Counted from the stretch's first letter, positions 10,236-23,383 are shown. The stretch: 64,000 nt of DNA from Trifolium pratense (GCF_020283565.1 NC_060065.1:57263489-57327488), one strand, 5' to 3'. The notes: a model not told the origin generated them from the sequence alone. Translations and numbers: made by a program.

Positions 10236-13200
10236 ATGATTGTTGAAGAAAGGAAAATAATGGAGGAAAGTAGCAACAATAGAGGTGAATTTCAAGCTAG
10301 TTTAGCTAAACTTTCTTCATTGAGGTCAGGTGGAAGTTTTAAATCAACATTATCGGGAAGAACAACTCCGCGAAGTAATTCTCCTTCGTTTCGGAGATTA
10401 AATACTAGTCGTACGCCGAGAAAAGATGGAAGGGGTTTTGGTGGTTCGGTGTTGTTTAGGAGCAATCGTGTGTTATTGTGGTTGCTTCTAATTACCCTAT
10501 GGGCTTATCTTGGATTTTTTGTTCAGTCTAGGTGGGCACATAGTGATAAGAAAGAGGAATTTTCTGGCTTTGGAACCGGGCCAAGAAATACTGGCATAGA
10601 TGCTGATCCGAGTCTTCGTCGTGATTTGATTGCTAGTGAGGACTCGTCATCTGTTAATAATGAGACAGTTAGAAATAAAGGGGGGATTGGTAGAACAATA
10701 AATGTAGCTTTGGCAAAGAAAGAAAATGATGAGGATGGTGTTTCCCCTCCAAAAGGTAAAGCAAGCTCGAAGAAGAAGAAGAAGAGCAGGCGATCTTCGA
10801 GAGGTAAAGCTCGTGGTAAGAAGAAACCAACAGTGGAAGTTAAGGACGATGATATAGAGGAGCCGGAACCGGAAATACCTCAAACAAATAGTACATATGG
10901 ATTACTTGTTGGACCATTTGGCTCAACGGAAGATAGGATTTTGGAATGGAGTCCTCAGAAACGTTCCGGGACATGTAATAGGAAGGGGGACTTTGCACGT
11001 CTTGTTTGGTCCAGAAGATTTATCTTGATATTCCATGAGCTTTCTATGACCGGAGCTCCACTCTCAATGTTGGAATTGGCAACAGAACTTTTGAGCTGTG
11101 GTGCCACTGTTTCAGCTATTGCACTTAGCAAGAAGGGTGGTTTGATGTCAGAGCTTTCTAGAAGACGAATCAAGGTGCTCGAGGACAAAGCAGATCTCAG
11201 CTTCAAAACTGCAATGAAGGCCGATCTTGTAATTGCTGGTTCAGCTGTATGTGCTTCATGGATTGGTATGAACAGATTGGTTACATTTCATTTCATTATG
11301 TATGGTTGTGGTTTTTTTAGTGACAGAAAGTTAACTTTTAATAACTCAACAACTAAATGCTTTTCACTTAAATCTTTTCTTTCGCCCTTTACTTTTTGTA
11401 GCTTAGACCAAACAAATGCTTTTTTCAACCTAATGGTGCCAACATTGAAATTGATCTCGAGCTATCAATCAAAAAGATATGCTTGTTAGTTGTTGCTCAT
11501 TGAAACCATAAAAGGAAAGGTTAAATAATTTAATTTGCTTAGTCTTACATAGAGGTATGCATATTACTTAGTTCATGGAACCTTCTACCATTATCTAGTT
11601 CTAAACCTTGGTGTATATCGGGGTAGATTCATAACTGTCGATTGTAATTATAATTATCATTCATTATTTCCTTTATTATTGGTATAGTTTCCGTAGATAG
11701 TTTAGTTGTCAGTGACTTTGCTTCTATTACCGAGGGAATTCAATTATGTCTCTTGTAGTTGTATAGGTCCATTGTAAAATAGCAATACAATAATATTCAG
11801 ATTATTCAAGTATAATTTGTATTGTTCTTCTACATGTCTTAATAAAAAAAAACCTTTGTTTTCTTATATGTCTCCAGAAAAATATATTGAACGTTTTCCT
11901 GCTGGTGCGAGCCAAGTTGCTTGGTGGCTCATGGAAAACCGTAGAGAGTACTTCGACCGTTCAAAGGGTGTCTTGCACAGAGTAAAGATGTTGGTTTTTC
12001 TTTCTGAATCACAATCTAAACAATGGCAAAAATGGTGCGAAGAAGAAAACATAAAACTGCGATCACAACCTGAAATTGTTCCTTTGTCTGTTAATGATGA
12101 ACTGGCATTTGTAGCCGGCATTTCTTCTACACTTAATACTCCGTCTTTTAGTACTGATAAAATGATTGAGAAAAGGCAGTTGTTGCGAGAATCGGTCCGA
12201 AAAGAAATGGGATTAACTGATAATGATATGCTTGTGATATCTCTGAGTAGCATCAACCCTGGAAAGGGCCAGCTTTTGCTTCTTGAATCAGCAAGCTCAG
12301 TAATAGAACAAGGACTGTTGCAAGATGATAAGAAAATGAAAAAATTATCAAATATAAAGGAAAACTTGTCTACTATGACTAGAAAACGTCGTATTAGAAA
12401 ATTGTTACCATTGTTGAAGGATGGCAAAGTAGCAAGCAATTCTTTAAGCAGGTTACATAAATTTGGAAATAAATTCTATAACATATAGTTTTGTGATTTC
12501 TATTTTTTACTCGTTGCACTGATTATGCGAACTTTGACAACTACAGAAGGAAACAGTTGTTGGCTAATAACAAAGAAACAATGCAACAATCTCTCAAAAT
12601 TCTCATTGGTTCTGTTGGATCTAAAAGTAACAAAGGGGATTATGTTAAAAGTCTTCTGAGTTTCTTAGAACAGCATCCAAACACTTCGAAATCCGTTTTG
12701 TGGACTCCATCCACAACACAGGTTGCCTCACTATACTCTGCTGCAGATGTTTATGCCATAAACTCTCAGGTAGGCCGCGTTTATATTATTTATAAAAAAG
12801 TAGGTAAAATGTTTATGCGTTCATAATTTCATATCGATACATGTAAGTATGCTTCATTATCATCTATTTATGAATATTGTTGGCACCTGACGACGTTAAT
12901 ATAGCTCGAAGCAAAGATATATATATTTTGGTGAAAAAAGCAAAGATATTTTAAATGACAAAATTGTTCAATCATCATGTTGGAAATATTATTATGTTGT
13001 GCTATCTGTTGAGAGCTTAAGATAGATGAAATATATTATTTTATTTTCTGATTTGCAATCTCTTCATCTTATATTGAAGCTTACATTGTCCCGTTTCTAG
13101 AATACCCTCTCATCTATATGATGAGTTTTTGTTACTTAAAGATGTTTGAATTCTCATCTAGTCTATTTAGTCTTCTTTATCAGTATCGAATAAGATTTAC

Positions 13201-14110
13201 TGAGTAATCAATGAATTTGTGGAAATGGTAATGAATGGCATTTTTGGCTTAGTTTTCCATTGGAAAGTTAAAAACTATTGCATCATTTTACAACTTCAGA
13301 TAATTGCTGAAACTACAAATTCCAGATGATACTTATTTTTAGAGCTATTAGTTTAATTACATAAATATCCTCCAATGTGGGAAGCTGTTGCTAACTAACA
13401 AAATGGTGAACAGGGACTTGGAGAGACATTTGGACGGGTGACTATAGAAGCAATGGCATTTGGTCTTCCGGTATGACTGCTAGTAGTTTGCTTTCCCCTC
13501 GTCTCTATCTCATGCAATTCATTACATATTTTAAGTGTCGGACTTTGGCCTTTTTTAGATAAACGGCTTATCATATAATTGCTTAAATAAATTAAAATAA
13601 TCCAATCGAAACAAGCCCTTGATCCTTTTGATAATTGTTACCAAAGAAGCACACACATGTTTTTTATACCGGCCTAAAATTAAAAGAAAGACTAGGAAAA
13701 ATGCTCCTAGATTATGATATTAAATTATGTTTTGATACTATCATAAATGTTTATGGATTAAACAAGTTATCAAAAACATTCCATCCTGAGTGTAGAAATG
13801 AATGAATGAATGAATGATAAGAGTTATGTTCCATTTAATCTAATCTTATGCATGGGAGCAGGTTCTTGGAACGGATGCTGGGGGAACGAAGGAGATAGTT
13901 GAGAACAATGTTACAGGTCTTCTTCATCCAATCGGACGTTCAGCAGGGAACGACGTCCTTGCGCAGAATCTTCTTTATTTGCTTAAAAACCAGTTGGCAA
14001 GAAAGCAAATGGGGATAGAAGGCAGGAAAAAAGTGGAGAGGATGTATTTAAAGCAACACATGTATAAGAAATTTGTTGATGTTATTGTTAGGTGCATGAG
14101 AAGCAAATAA
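10236..14110 (+). CDS. GT4-type glycosyltransferase with N-terminal membrane anchor
   Basis: Five exons in continuous frame: 10236-11265, 11878-12451, 12547-12769, 13414-13470 and 13862-14110, giving 710 residues. The N-terminus is Ser/Arg-rich and cytosol-like, then one hydrophobic segment (VLLWLLLITLWAYLGFFVQS, about residues 83-102). A Lys/Arg-rich stem follows, then a GT-B catalytic region: FHELSMTGAPLSMLELATEL, SLSSINPGKGQ, and the C-terminal donor-binding block GLGETFGRVTIEAMAFGLPV followed by LGTDAGGTKEIV. In the family, the conserved Glu of the E-x7-E-like block contacts the nucleotide-sugar. The topology suggests a type II Golgi membrane enzyme; donor and acceptor are unknown. Plant homologues (At3g15940/At1g52420 type, from memory) begin near MEESS, so 10260 is an alternative start. 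The third intron is long (12770-13413). No lesions seen. Confidence 0.93.
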
Positions 14111-16839
14111 GCCCTTGTAATAATACTCTCATTCTTTCTCTTTTTCTCATAGTTGTGCCAATTTATGACTAGCTAGTTCTCCTCTATTTTCTTTTATCAG
14201 AGGAAATGAATGTTATTATGCATTTCTTGAAAAGCAAGATTCATTATGGTTGGTTTGTGTACAACAAATCAATTAACTCAACATAGTACAATAGAATCAA
14301 TAGTTTTTTTTCTTCCCTTAAAGCTTTTACTATAGTATTTACAAGTTATCATACTTCTCTATAACTCTTTCATATATAAGTCTTGAAAAGTGTTTTGAGT
14401 TTTTCAGTTTTGGGGACTAAAAAGGTGAAAGAGGTCAAAGTTGTTTTGCATTTCACATTTCTTTTTTTCTTTTTTTTTTTTTACGGAACAAGTACTCTTG
14501 TTAGTATTAATTTTATAACTGATTCCTTAACAAATACTGTTACTGTTATTTTTTTTTGTTGACCAAAAATAAAATAATACCAGATTTTTTGACAAAAATG
14601 TTCGAGATGGTTGAAGGCAAACCCGTCGGTGATATATAGTACCATTCATTACGAAGTCGGCAGAACTCAGCGCTGGCAGTTTCCGAATGATCCTTATAAA
14701 ATCCCAGTATTCGGTTAGTCATTGATCGAAGATCTCACATTATGTTTTTTCTCTTATCATATTAAACCTCGTTGAATTCGTAAGTAAATAAATAAACTTC
14801 AATATCAGTAACAAAATATGTATGTATGTATCTGCAGATCCCGACAATATGACTCCTACCTATGGTCCTTCCTGTGGTGATGGTAAAATACTTCCGAAGC
14901 ATGATCGCATGATCCACCTTATTGTTCCAACCAATTTTACATTGAAATTTTTTGGATTTTAGATTCCTATGTTTTGGATATGTTGAGTTCTTGAAGTGTA
15001 ACATCATGTAACTTTCAACCATGGCATTTATTTACAAAAAAGTTGAATTTTTATTTTAAGATATATAAATTTACTTGTTTGGTAACATCGTGAAGATATA
15101 ACTTCTCTAGCAAATGCAATTAGAGCAAGTTGCAGCTTATGGACAAGACAATGAATATGGTATACATATGTCCAGTGGCGGAACTAGAAAAAATATCGTG
15201 GGTGGGCCGAAAAATAGTCAATTTATTTTCAAATTGAATTTTTTGCTCTTCTATTTTCACATGTTATTATTTTGGTACCAACAAACTATATTTTTACTCT
15301 AAAAATTGTGATTTTTGGCTATAAAGGTAATTTATTGTCTCCAACATTGAATCTAAAGATGAAATATCAAATTTGAGACCAAAATTCACAATTTTTTCCT
15401 ATTAAAATTCGCTAATTTTACAGCAAAAAAGTAATAAAAAAATATTGAGATAGGACTAAAATTGCAACAAATGTGAAAATATGGGACTTGAAAAATTTAA
15501 TATTAATTAAACATATTTTTTATGTCATTTCATATTTATATACGCTAGTTCAACTGCTAATTTTATCTATTATTATAAATTCAATTAATTATGAACTAAC
15601 ATTTACACTAATACTTGAACTAATATGTGTACCGAATTACTTATAATCATCAATAATATACTCTAAATTAATATTTATATTAATATTTGTACATATATAT
15701 ACCGGGTGACTTAAAATTATTAATAATACATTTAAATTAATACCCTACATATAAAAAAAAAATTATTTTTTGGGGGTGGGGTGGGACGCGGCCCACCTCA
15801 GCCCACCCCTAGGTCCGCTGCTGCATATGTCTGTAATGTAACATATGATTTCAATCCATTATTCTTCACCTACTCCTAAATTAATGCAAACTTAAACATA
15901 CGAGAAAAAACTATGCTACAACCTTAACTAAACATATATACGAAAATAAACCTTAATTAATGCAAACTTAAACATACGAAAAAAAACTTATTTACTATGT
16001 TTAGTGTTTGGTCAAAGAAATTATTTAGTGCCTGTATGAAATACTTCTCTATAACTCTTTTATAGTTTTAAAAAATTAACAAATAAAAAACATGTTTGAT
16101 ACACAAGTTTTCATGTAGTAATAAGTTTTGAAAAGTGTTTTGAGTTTTTCAGTTTTGGGGACTCAAAAGTGAAAGAGGTCAAAGTTGTTTTATTTTTCAC
16201 ATTTTAATTATAATTTTTATGACAAGGAATTTATGGCTTTGGAAAATGATAGTATAGTTGACTAGGTCTCTTGTTTCTTTACAAAAAATATATATATATA
16301 TATATCGTTTCAATTAATTAGTACTTGATTACGTGATAATGTTTTAATAAATACTATTACTTTTTGTGCTTCCAAAAAATACTATTATTTTTTGAATAAA
16401 AAAAATGGTACTTTTTTTTAGGGAAAAAGTATGTCTCTGTGTGTTTCATTGTTCTTATCGACCACTACAAAAACATTTTTAAATGGTCATACTTACACGT
16501 GTGTTTAGAATAATTGTTAAGAAAGCAAAAGAATAAAGTTTTATATTAAAAATAATATTTTTTATAGATTTTTAAAAAGTTGATTAATTATAAAATTTCC
16601 AAAATACTATTATTATAACTGATTCCTTAACTTTAGTAAAAAAAACTGATTCGTTAACTAGGACTGTTACTAAATTAAATTGTTAGTATTAATTTTCCCT
16701 TGAAAATTATGACTAATATAGAATAATTTTTTTTTACAAAAATTTAAATAATACCAGATTCATGCATTTTAACACCTTGGATTCATTTAGTAAAAAAAAC
16801 AAAAAAAAACCTTGGATTCATAATACCACCATCACTGAC
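14111..16839. other. Intergenic between glycosyltransferase and transporter
   Basis: No gene seen. It contains the hAT-type MITE at 15173-15823 and a repeated segment. The block at 14340-14530 (CTTCTCTATAACTCTTT, then AAAAGTGTTTTGAGTTTTTC and GTGAAAGAGGTCAAAGTTGT) recurs at about 16040-16200. A 40-50-bp tract ending in AAACTTAAACATACGA is doubled near 15885-15985. These duplications separate the two genes. Confidence 0.6.
15173..15823. mobile_element. hAT-type MITE, 651 bp
   Basis: Flanked by the perfect 8-bp repeat CATATGTC (15165-15172 and 15824-15831). The ends are CAGTGGCGGAACTAG and the inverse of CAGCAGCGGACCTAG, and a GTGGGC-rich subterminal region is present on both sides. The 8-bp duplication and CAG.GGCGGA-like ends fit the hAT (Tip100-like) group. 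The interior is AT-rich with no transposase. Confidence 0.92.
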
Positions 16840-16850
16840 TATATATATAC
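16840..16850 (+). promoter_or_regulatory. TATA-box candidate of the transporter gene
   Basis: TATATATATAC lies about 65 bp before the ATG at 16911, a normal spacing for a short plant 5' UTR. Simple AT repeats are common here, so this is only a candidate. Confidence 0.5.
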
Positions 16851-16910
16851 ATGTTCCAATTGGAAGCACTTGAGGGATAGCATTGCATTAGTAGTTGTGA
16901 TTATTTAACA

Positions 16911-19900
16911 ATGTCATCTATTTTCAATTTAATAGATGGAATCAAGGCTCCAATTCTTATGGTGCTGATTCAGATTGCTTATGCTGTGAATACCATATTG
17001 TACAAATTAGTTGCAAATGAAGGAATGAGTTTGTGTGTATTAGTGGCTTATCGCTACCTCTTTGCATCAATTTTCATGGTTCCTCTTGCTTACTTTGTTG
17101 ATAGGTATCACTTTTTTGATTCAATAACTATGTGTAACAATGTTCTTTTTTTCTTTTCTTTCATCATTTACTATTTAAGCCACTTTAATTAGGGTTTTAT
17201 CTCTAGAGAGTAGGCGCTTCAAAATATTACCACAATTTAGTAGGCCTTTTGGGTTCGTTGTGGGACCAATCATCGAGTTGGCGGTATGCGCAATATGTTA
17301 TTCTCAACTCATTATTATTTGATTAGTTGAAATTCAAATGAGTTTTACAAAATTATTATTCAAAAGCTACACTACCAACATGCTTTACTCAACACACATT
17401 TTCACTAACCGGTTGAAAATTAAATTAGTTACACAAAATTTAGATTAGTTGACATGAATTGATCGGTCGGGTCTATTTGAATTTCAACCGATTAGAATGT
17501 GCATTGACAAATGACAATATTGGGCTAGAAAGTGTGATGATATAATACTCATCATGCCTCAATTGCTTTTCAGGGTAAACAAAGAAGTAATCTAGAACAT
17601 GTTTGACCCAAAGAGTATTTTCTGTTTTTTTTAATTATATACAAATATGTTATTTTTTTAATTCAATAAACACAATTGATGTTTGATTTATGCTTCCACA
17701 GGAAGAAAAAGCCAAAAATCACAGCACAAGTTCTTGTTCAAGCATTTCTTTGCGGATTATTTGGGTGAGTTGATTCAATATCATTTATTTGTTTTACTAA
17801 TTAAGATTTTATGAATATAACAAATTTTTATCTTTTTGTCTCGGGTAGCTCAGTTGATACCTACAAAGTCATTATTTTAGAGATGAGAGTTCAAACTTCA
17901 AATTCTTCACACTTATAGTAATTAACATTTACGTATATAATTACATCATCAGGGCAAGCTTACAACAAAATTTGTACGCAGAAGCAGTGATATTGTCAGG
18001 TGTAACATACGCTACAGTCATGTTTAACCTTATTCCTGCTGTTACCTTCATCTTAGCAGTATGTTTTGGGTAAGGAATCAAGCCTTCATATATGATAGTA
18101 TATAGTATATAGTATATAGTATATATCACACACATTGAAGATAAGGTTAATGCTATAGCAATTTAACATAAGGTTAATTTGAAGATACATGTTATAACCT
18201 ATGAAGCACGGACACAGACACGGGCACCGGACACGATACGGACACTGACACGCCGACACCGACACGCCTAATCTAAGGAGTGTCGGCGCTTCCTAGGTTA
18301 TAACTACTGTAAAATTTAACATGACATGATAAATAATAAGGCTACAATAACTACACATTGCTTACCATTAGTAGTATTTGATTTGAAAAAGAGGTCTCTT
18401 TATGTGTAAATATCTAATTTTTGGTTGATGTATATCTACATCTTTTGACACATTGGTGCTTCTTAGATAAGTCATAAGTCAATCATAATTGCATTTGCTT
18501 ATGAAATTGTAGTTTTATAAGTTTAGTTTTGAACAATACTAACTCTCTCAAAGTGAATGATTATATAAGGCAAAAATGCACTCTATGGTCTTAAAATTTG
18601 AGTTTGTATAGTTAACAGAAGTGAAAGTGCATTATTTATAGAGGAAAACCCATATGATTTCATGCATCTTATTGTATATCGCATGTACTTGGAGGGCCGT
18701 CCCCGAGAATTTGAGTGCCTTGTGTAAGTTATAATTTGGGTGTTCCATTTTTATAAGTCATATAATTATAAATATATAATAATATAAAAGAAAAGTTATA
18801 GATTATATTCATATCGAAAAGTTCAGATCAAATAGATTCAATTGTTAGAATTTATCCGATAACTTTTAAATCTTCAAATAGATTTCACTATTAAGATGAG
18901 TCTAAGTTTATTTTAAAATTTAGTTATAATAATTATATAATTTATTTATTTTAACACACAAGGAAGCACGCACGCACGCACGGACACGCGATTGCACATA
19001 CATACACAAAATAAAAATAAAAATTGGTGCCATTAAAATTTTGGTGCCCTATGCGATCGCTCCTCTCGAATACCTACCAAAATCCTCCTGTGCACTTGAA
19101 CGGTTGAAACATGTAGTACACATAACAAAAAATATATCTACTTTTGCATGTTAATCACATAATTCGACAGTATCAGTTTATTTTGGTGTGTATTTTTAAA
19201 ATATTTGTAAGTTATCATGAAAAAAGTTAAAAAGAAGACATAAATAAACATATACGGTGTTACATATGATATTTATATCATATTTTGATGTTCAAATAAT
19301 GTAATTCTTTAATCAACTATCACACAATGATTTATTTTAATTTTTTGTATTAATTATATTTGGTTTTGTAATTTTCTTAGATTGGAAAGGTTGAAGATTG
19401 GAACATTAACAGGAAAGGCCAAAGTGATTGGCACTATAATGGGAATTAGTGGAGCCATGATTCTCACATTCTATAAGAGTATTGAAATTCACATATGGTC
19501 TACTCATGTGAATTTGTTGAAACATACACAACCACAAAATGTGTCTTCTCATAATATTTGGGGCTCTTTTCTTGCCTTAGGCACTTGTTTATCATTTTCA
19601 ATATGGTTAATAATTCAGGTCACACCTAATTTTTATTTCATATAAACAAAAACAATAGATCTAATTTTAACTCATTTTCACTTGTACTAATCATATACTT
19701 TTATTTTATGTGTGATATTATTTAATTATAGGCTAAGATGGGTGAGAAATTTCCTTGGCATTACACAAGTGCAGCTTTGATGTCAGTGATGGCTTCCATT
19801 CAAGCAATTATATATGCTTTATGTATGGAAAGAGGTGACTGGAATCAATGGAAGATTGGCTGGGATATCAAACTTTTCACCGTTGTTTTTTCGGTATCAA

Positions 19901-21110
19901 ATTACACTATGGTGTCAAATTAAATCTATTTTCAAAAGAACTAATTTTATCAAAAAAAAAAAAAAACAATTTCAATAACCATTTTAAAATTTCTTAAAAT
20001 ATTTTAAATCAAATTACAGACACTGTATTTTCAAGAATTAAAATTGGGATTGGCTAATGTATATTTTGTATTTGCAGGGGTTTGTGGCCTCAGGAATAGT
20101 TTGGGTTTCAATTGCATGGTGTGTGCGCATAAAAGGCCCACTTTATGCTTCTGTTTTCAACCCCCTCTTCCTTGTTCTAGTGGTCATTGGAGGGTCTCTC
20201 TTATTAGATGAAAAGCTCTATTTGGGAAGGTTCAAACATTTAACTAATATTATTAAATTGTTAGGTCTTATATATTAAACTAATTCTATTTTAAAATTTA
20301 ATTATAATAATTATTTTATTTATTTATTTTAACACACAGATGCACGCACGAATGCATGCATGCACATACATACATACACTAAGTATACAAAAAATCTGGT
20401 GCCCCTAAAATTTTAATGTCATATGCGGTCGCTCTTCTCGAACACTATTCGGAACCTTCCTGTAACAATGGGATACATCAAATATGAATATCTTATGAAT
20501 ATTCATCAAATGAGTTCATTTTAATGTATCTAGTTTTTTTATAAGGCGGAGAACATCTAGTTATCAGAGGTTCCATAATTTTAAGTTTAACATTATGGTG
20601 TCAATTGATCATGTTACAATTAGAATTAAGGTTAAATAAAATTTTAAGCCTTTGAACTATAAAGTGTACTCCTCTTACGATCTCAAGTTTAAATTTCTTT
20701 GTGTCACTTTTTAAGTTAGGTCAGTCTATATAGAGCAAAACTATAACTTTAAAAGGACTCTCGTTGGTGGACAATAAAATTGGTGTTACTAAAATTAGTC
20801 AATCTTTAAATCATATATCGAGTCTGACAATTTTATATTTAAATTATGTTAATGTTTCATTTGGAAAGTTTCAAACTTTTTCTTTATCATTGTTATTTAT
20901 CTAAAACTTTTTCTTCTAAATTACAGTGTAATAGGATCATTGATAATTGTGATCGGGCTATACTTTGTCTTGTGGGGTAAAGGTAGAGAATTGAAGAAAA
21001 CTATAGAGCAAAAGCAAACAACGGACTTGGTGGAGGATCAACCATCGAAGATAATTACTACAAAGCTTGAAGATGATAAAAGTGTTGAAATTGTTGTAGC
21101 TGTTAGATAG
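16911..21110 (+). CDS. WAT1-related / nodulin MtN21-like EamA transporter
   Basis: Seven exons with matching phases: 16911-17104, 17702-17764, 17953-18069, 19381-19618, 19732-19893, 20078-20229 and 20927-21110, giving 369 residues, the normal size. The product is rich in membrane segments, about ten in all, with EamA features: an N-terminal ILMVLIQIAYAVNTILYKLV helix, an SVFNPLFLVLVVIGGSLLLDE-like repeat end, GSLIIVIGLYFVLWGKGRE, and a hydrophilic C-terminal tail. The family includes WAT1 (vacuolar auxin export) and UMAMIT amino-acid exporters. The substrate here cannot be read from sequence. Introns 3 and 6 hold related repeats, intron 3 a foldback element, and intron 2 a SINE head. The reading frame is intact throughout. 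Confidence 0.94.
17840..17910 (+). mobile_element. tRNA-derived SINE head in transporter intron 2
   Basis: GGTAGCTCAGTTGATACC resembles a pol III A box, and AGAGTTCAAACTTC, about 35 bp later, a B box. The 3' boundary and a target duplication are not clear. Confidence 0.5.
18191..18304. mobile_element. 114-bp foldback element of the GAAGCACGGACAC family
   Basis: Arms GTTATAACCTATGAAGC and the inverse of GTTATAACCTAGGAAGC enclose a GC-rich core of repeated CGGACAC/CCGACAC words. The core matches the element at 54556-54735 in opposite orientation. It lies in transporter intron 3. Confidence 0.8.
18908..19092. repeat. Dispersed repeat, copy in transporter intron 3
   Basis: Shares order and sequence with 20284-20466 in intron 6: an AT-rich start, TTTATTTTAACACACA, a GCACGCACG-rich tract, GGTGCC...AAAATTTT, then GCGATCGCTCCTCTCGAA. 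Likely two diverged copies of one transposon end. Related left-end material (GGAGGGCCGTCCCCGAGAAT) starts near 18691. Confidence 0.7.
20284..20466. repeat. Dispersed repeat, copy in transporter intron 6
   Basis: Partner of 18908-19092, same orientation, including GCGGTCGCTCTTCTCGAACA. Probably inserted independently, since each copy sits in its own intron. Confidence 0.7.
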
Positions 21111-21402
21111 TGAAACTCTATAGATCTTATCATATGTTGTCTAAGACTTACAATTTTCATTTCATTCTCATTTTCCCTCTCCTATCAACCCTTATGTATT
21201 AATAGATATTAAAATTTTGTTTATTTTTTTATCATAGATAGACACTATGACAATTTGAATACCATTCTTTTGTAAGCTTATGTCAAATTTGAGGATTTAA
21301 TTTTTTGACACACCAGGACAAGTAGTTGAGACTTGAGACGGTAAAGGTTAGGATGAACTAGATTCCCCAAGAAAATGTTGATTTTGTGAGAAAAAGAAAA
21401 AA

Positions 21403-21796
21403 GGGAAATTCTATGGTACATTTGATAATTTTTAATGTATCGGTACATCAGGTTATTAAAATGATAGGTAAATGAATTTTTTTTAAAATAAATAATTTTT
21501 TCTATCATTAAAAACATTATAATAACCAAATATTATTTATCGAAATTGTCAAAAATATAAAATTTGATATTTTTTAAATTTTTATTCCTTATATTAGTCA
21601 ATATTGTATTTTTTGATCAAAAATTTTAAAAAATTAGTGAATTGCTTATAAACAGTGAAATTGTGATTTTTCGTGTAATATTATTATCTCTAAAATACAA
21701 TAATCAGCTTAATTCATAAAAATAATCATTAATTTATAAATTTAACGACTTAATGTATCGGTACATTCGAATTATTCCGATGTACCGTAGAAGCTC
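21403..21796. mobile_element. Inverted-repeat MITE, about 394 bp
   Basis: Left end GGAAATTCTATGGTACAT and right end the near inverse of GGAGCTTCTACGGTACAT. A second inverted pair, TTAATGTATCGGTACAT, is subterminal. The flanks are A-rich, so a target duplication cannot be trusted. No coding capacity. Confidence 0.62.
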
Positions 21797-22637
21797 CTAA
21801 AGAAAAATAAAGAGTAAGATATTGAGATTGCAATATGGAAAGTGATGGAAGTCCAGCCCATGAGAGTAGAAAAATAAATAAAAAATAATCAAATATTTTT
21901 AAATTATATATAATTTAGTGTGTTTTGTCACATGCCTTTGTACAAAAACTTGAGATTCGTTAGTTAGGAAGAGACGAAATGTATATTGATAAATGGGTTC
22001 CGTTTAATTTGGACCAACAACTCTTTTTGTCCATCTTGGACCAATGCATTTGATTATCATGGATATAATATAAATTTATTTGGATGGCTGAGATTAAATG
22101 CTTGCTACCTTTTAGGATAAATTTGCAAAGACAGAGGTGCAGCATGTAAAACTACCATACATGATTCTTTCTTTCTTTCTTTTTTTGTTACCAGATTAGT
22201 GGACTGAACCTTAAGAAAGTGGACTGATGATCGATATTTTTTTCTTAAATCAAGAAAGCTAGTAAAAAGCTGGATTCTTCCAAATTGCTTCCACAAAGGA
22301 ATGAAAAATAAAACTAGCAATCGATCGAACCAAAAAAATGACTATATGAATTATTATCGGTACAAGATTCCAATATTTGATATGTGGTAGTTGTGACTTG
22401 TGATGATGATCAAAACAAGAGATTCATAAGCATCGTTAAGAGATATTGTTCAAGAAAAAAACAAAGGAAGGGATATGGTCATCGGATTTTTCGGTAACAA
22501 ATTAATTAAGGAGCAAATCACATAAAGGATATCATGTGAGTTTAGTAAGTGAATGATTTAAGACCTTTGGATTAACTTAAATGGATGGATTAGATTTGGT
22601 GTTCAAAATAAAGTTTGACACCTAGTGTCAATAGATC

Positions 22638-22642
<5 letters not shown>

Positions 22643-22719
<77 letters not shown>
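22643..22719. repeat. (TA)38 microsatellite
   Basis: Uninterrupted TA dinucleotide tract of about 77 bp. Likely highly polymorphic and prone to assembly-length error. Confidence 0.97.
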
Positions 22720-22721
<2 letters not shown>

Positions 22722-22856
22722 ATTAAATTTATATCTTTTATGAATATGTAGCAGTGTTGTTGTCCTGTATTTGTGTCGTCGTATCCGTGTTGTTTCGCCG
22801 CGTCCGTGCTTCATAGATTATTGGCGCGAACTTAATGACTTAAATAATTTTACTTA

Positions 22857-23005
22857 CTTCCTCCGGACACAATTATAAGCAAAAAAAACCACTTTTTAGA
22901 TTAATTGAAAAAATAATGTATCCGGTCTATATTATTTACTAGATACATTACTTTTTCAATGAACCTAAAAAGTGGTTTTTTGCTTATAATTGTGTCCGGA
23001 GCGAC
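22857..23005. mobile_element. Stowaway-like MITE with long TIRs, 149 bp
   Basis: TA dinucleotides flank both ends. The arms run from CTTCCTCCGGACACAATTAT inward and are nearly perfect inverted repeats of about 60 bp, so the whole element can fold into one hairpin. The close match of the arms suggests a fairly recent insertion. Confidence 0.85.
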
Positions 23006-23383
23006 TAATTATTAAGTAAAAAATTACTTTCTTTTTTTAGTAAAAAAAATAGTTGAATTAGGATTAATCCATTTTTTTAGTAAAAAAATACTTGAATTAG
23101 GATCCGTCAATTCGTTGATTCTGTAATTATATAAAGTGAGTTCTTTGATTCTGATAATCGTAAGTGTGAAATACAATTCCTCGGTCCCCAATTCGTTTTT
23201 ATTTATTACAATCTAACTTTTGGATTGGTAATGTTTAGAAAGAGTGTTAAAGTCAGTCAGAGTTAAGTAAAACTAGATTTACTCATGTCGGTTGGATAAA
23301 CTACACACGTTCAAGGGTAATCTACGAAATAAAAAAGGCTAACTGTCCAAGGTCAAAATCGTACAAAATAAAATTGTATAATT

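Larger units (their letters stand above)
21111..22856. other. Intergenic with MITE-like and microsatellite DNA
   Basis: No gene seen. Features inside are listed separately. The 22740-22816 segment (GTCGTATCCGTG...CGTCCGTGCTTCAT) is a one-sided relic of the GAAGCACGGACAC family, reading outward. Confidence 0.5.

Noticed and set aside
14580..15020. Possible small gene between the glycosyltransferase and the hAT element
   Set aside because: Fragments around 14590-14700 look less AT-rich, but every frame has early stops and no splice pattern joins them.
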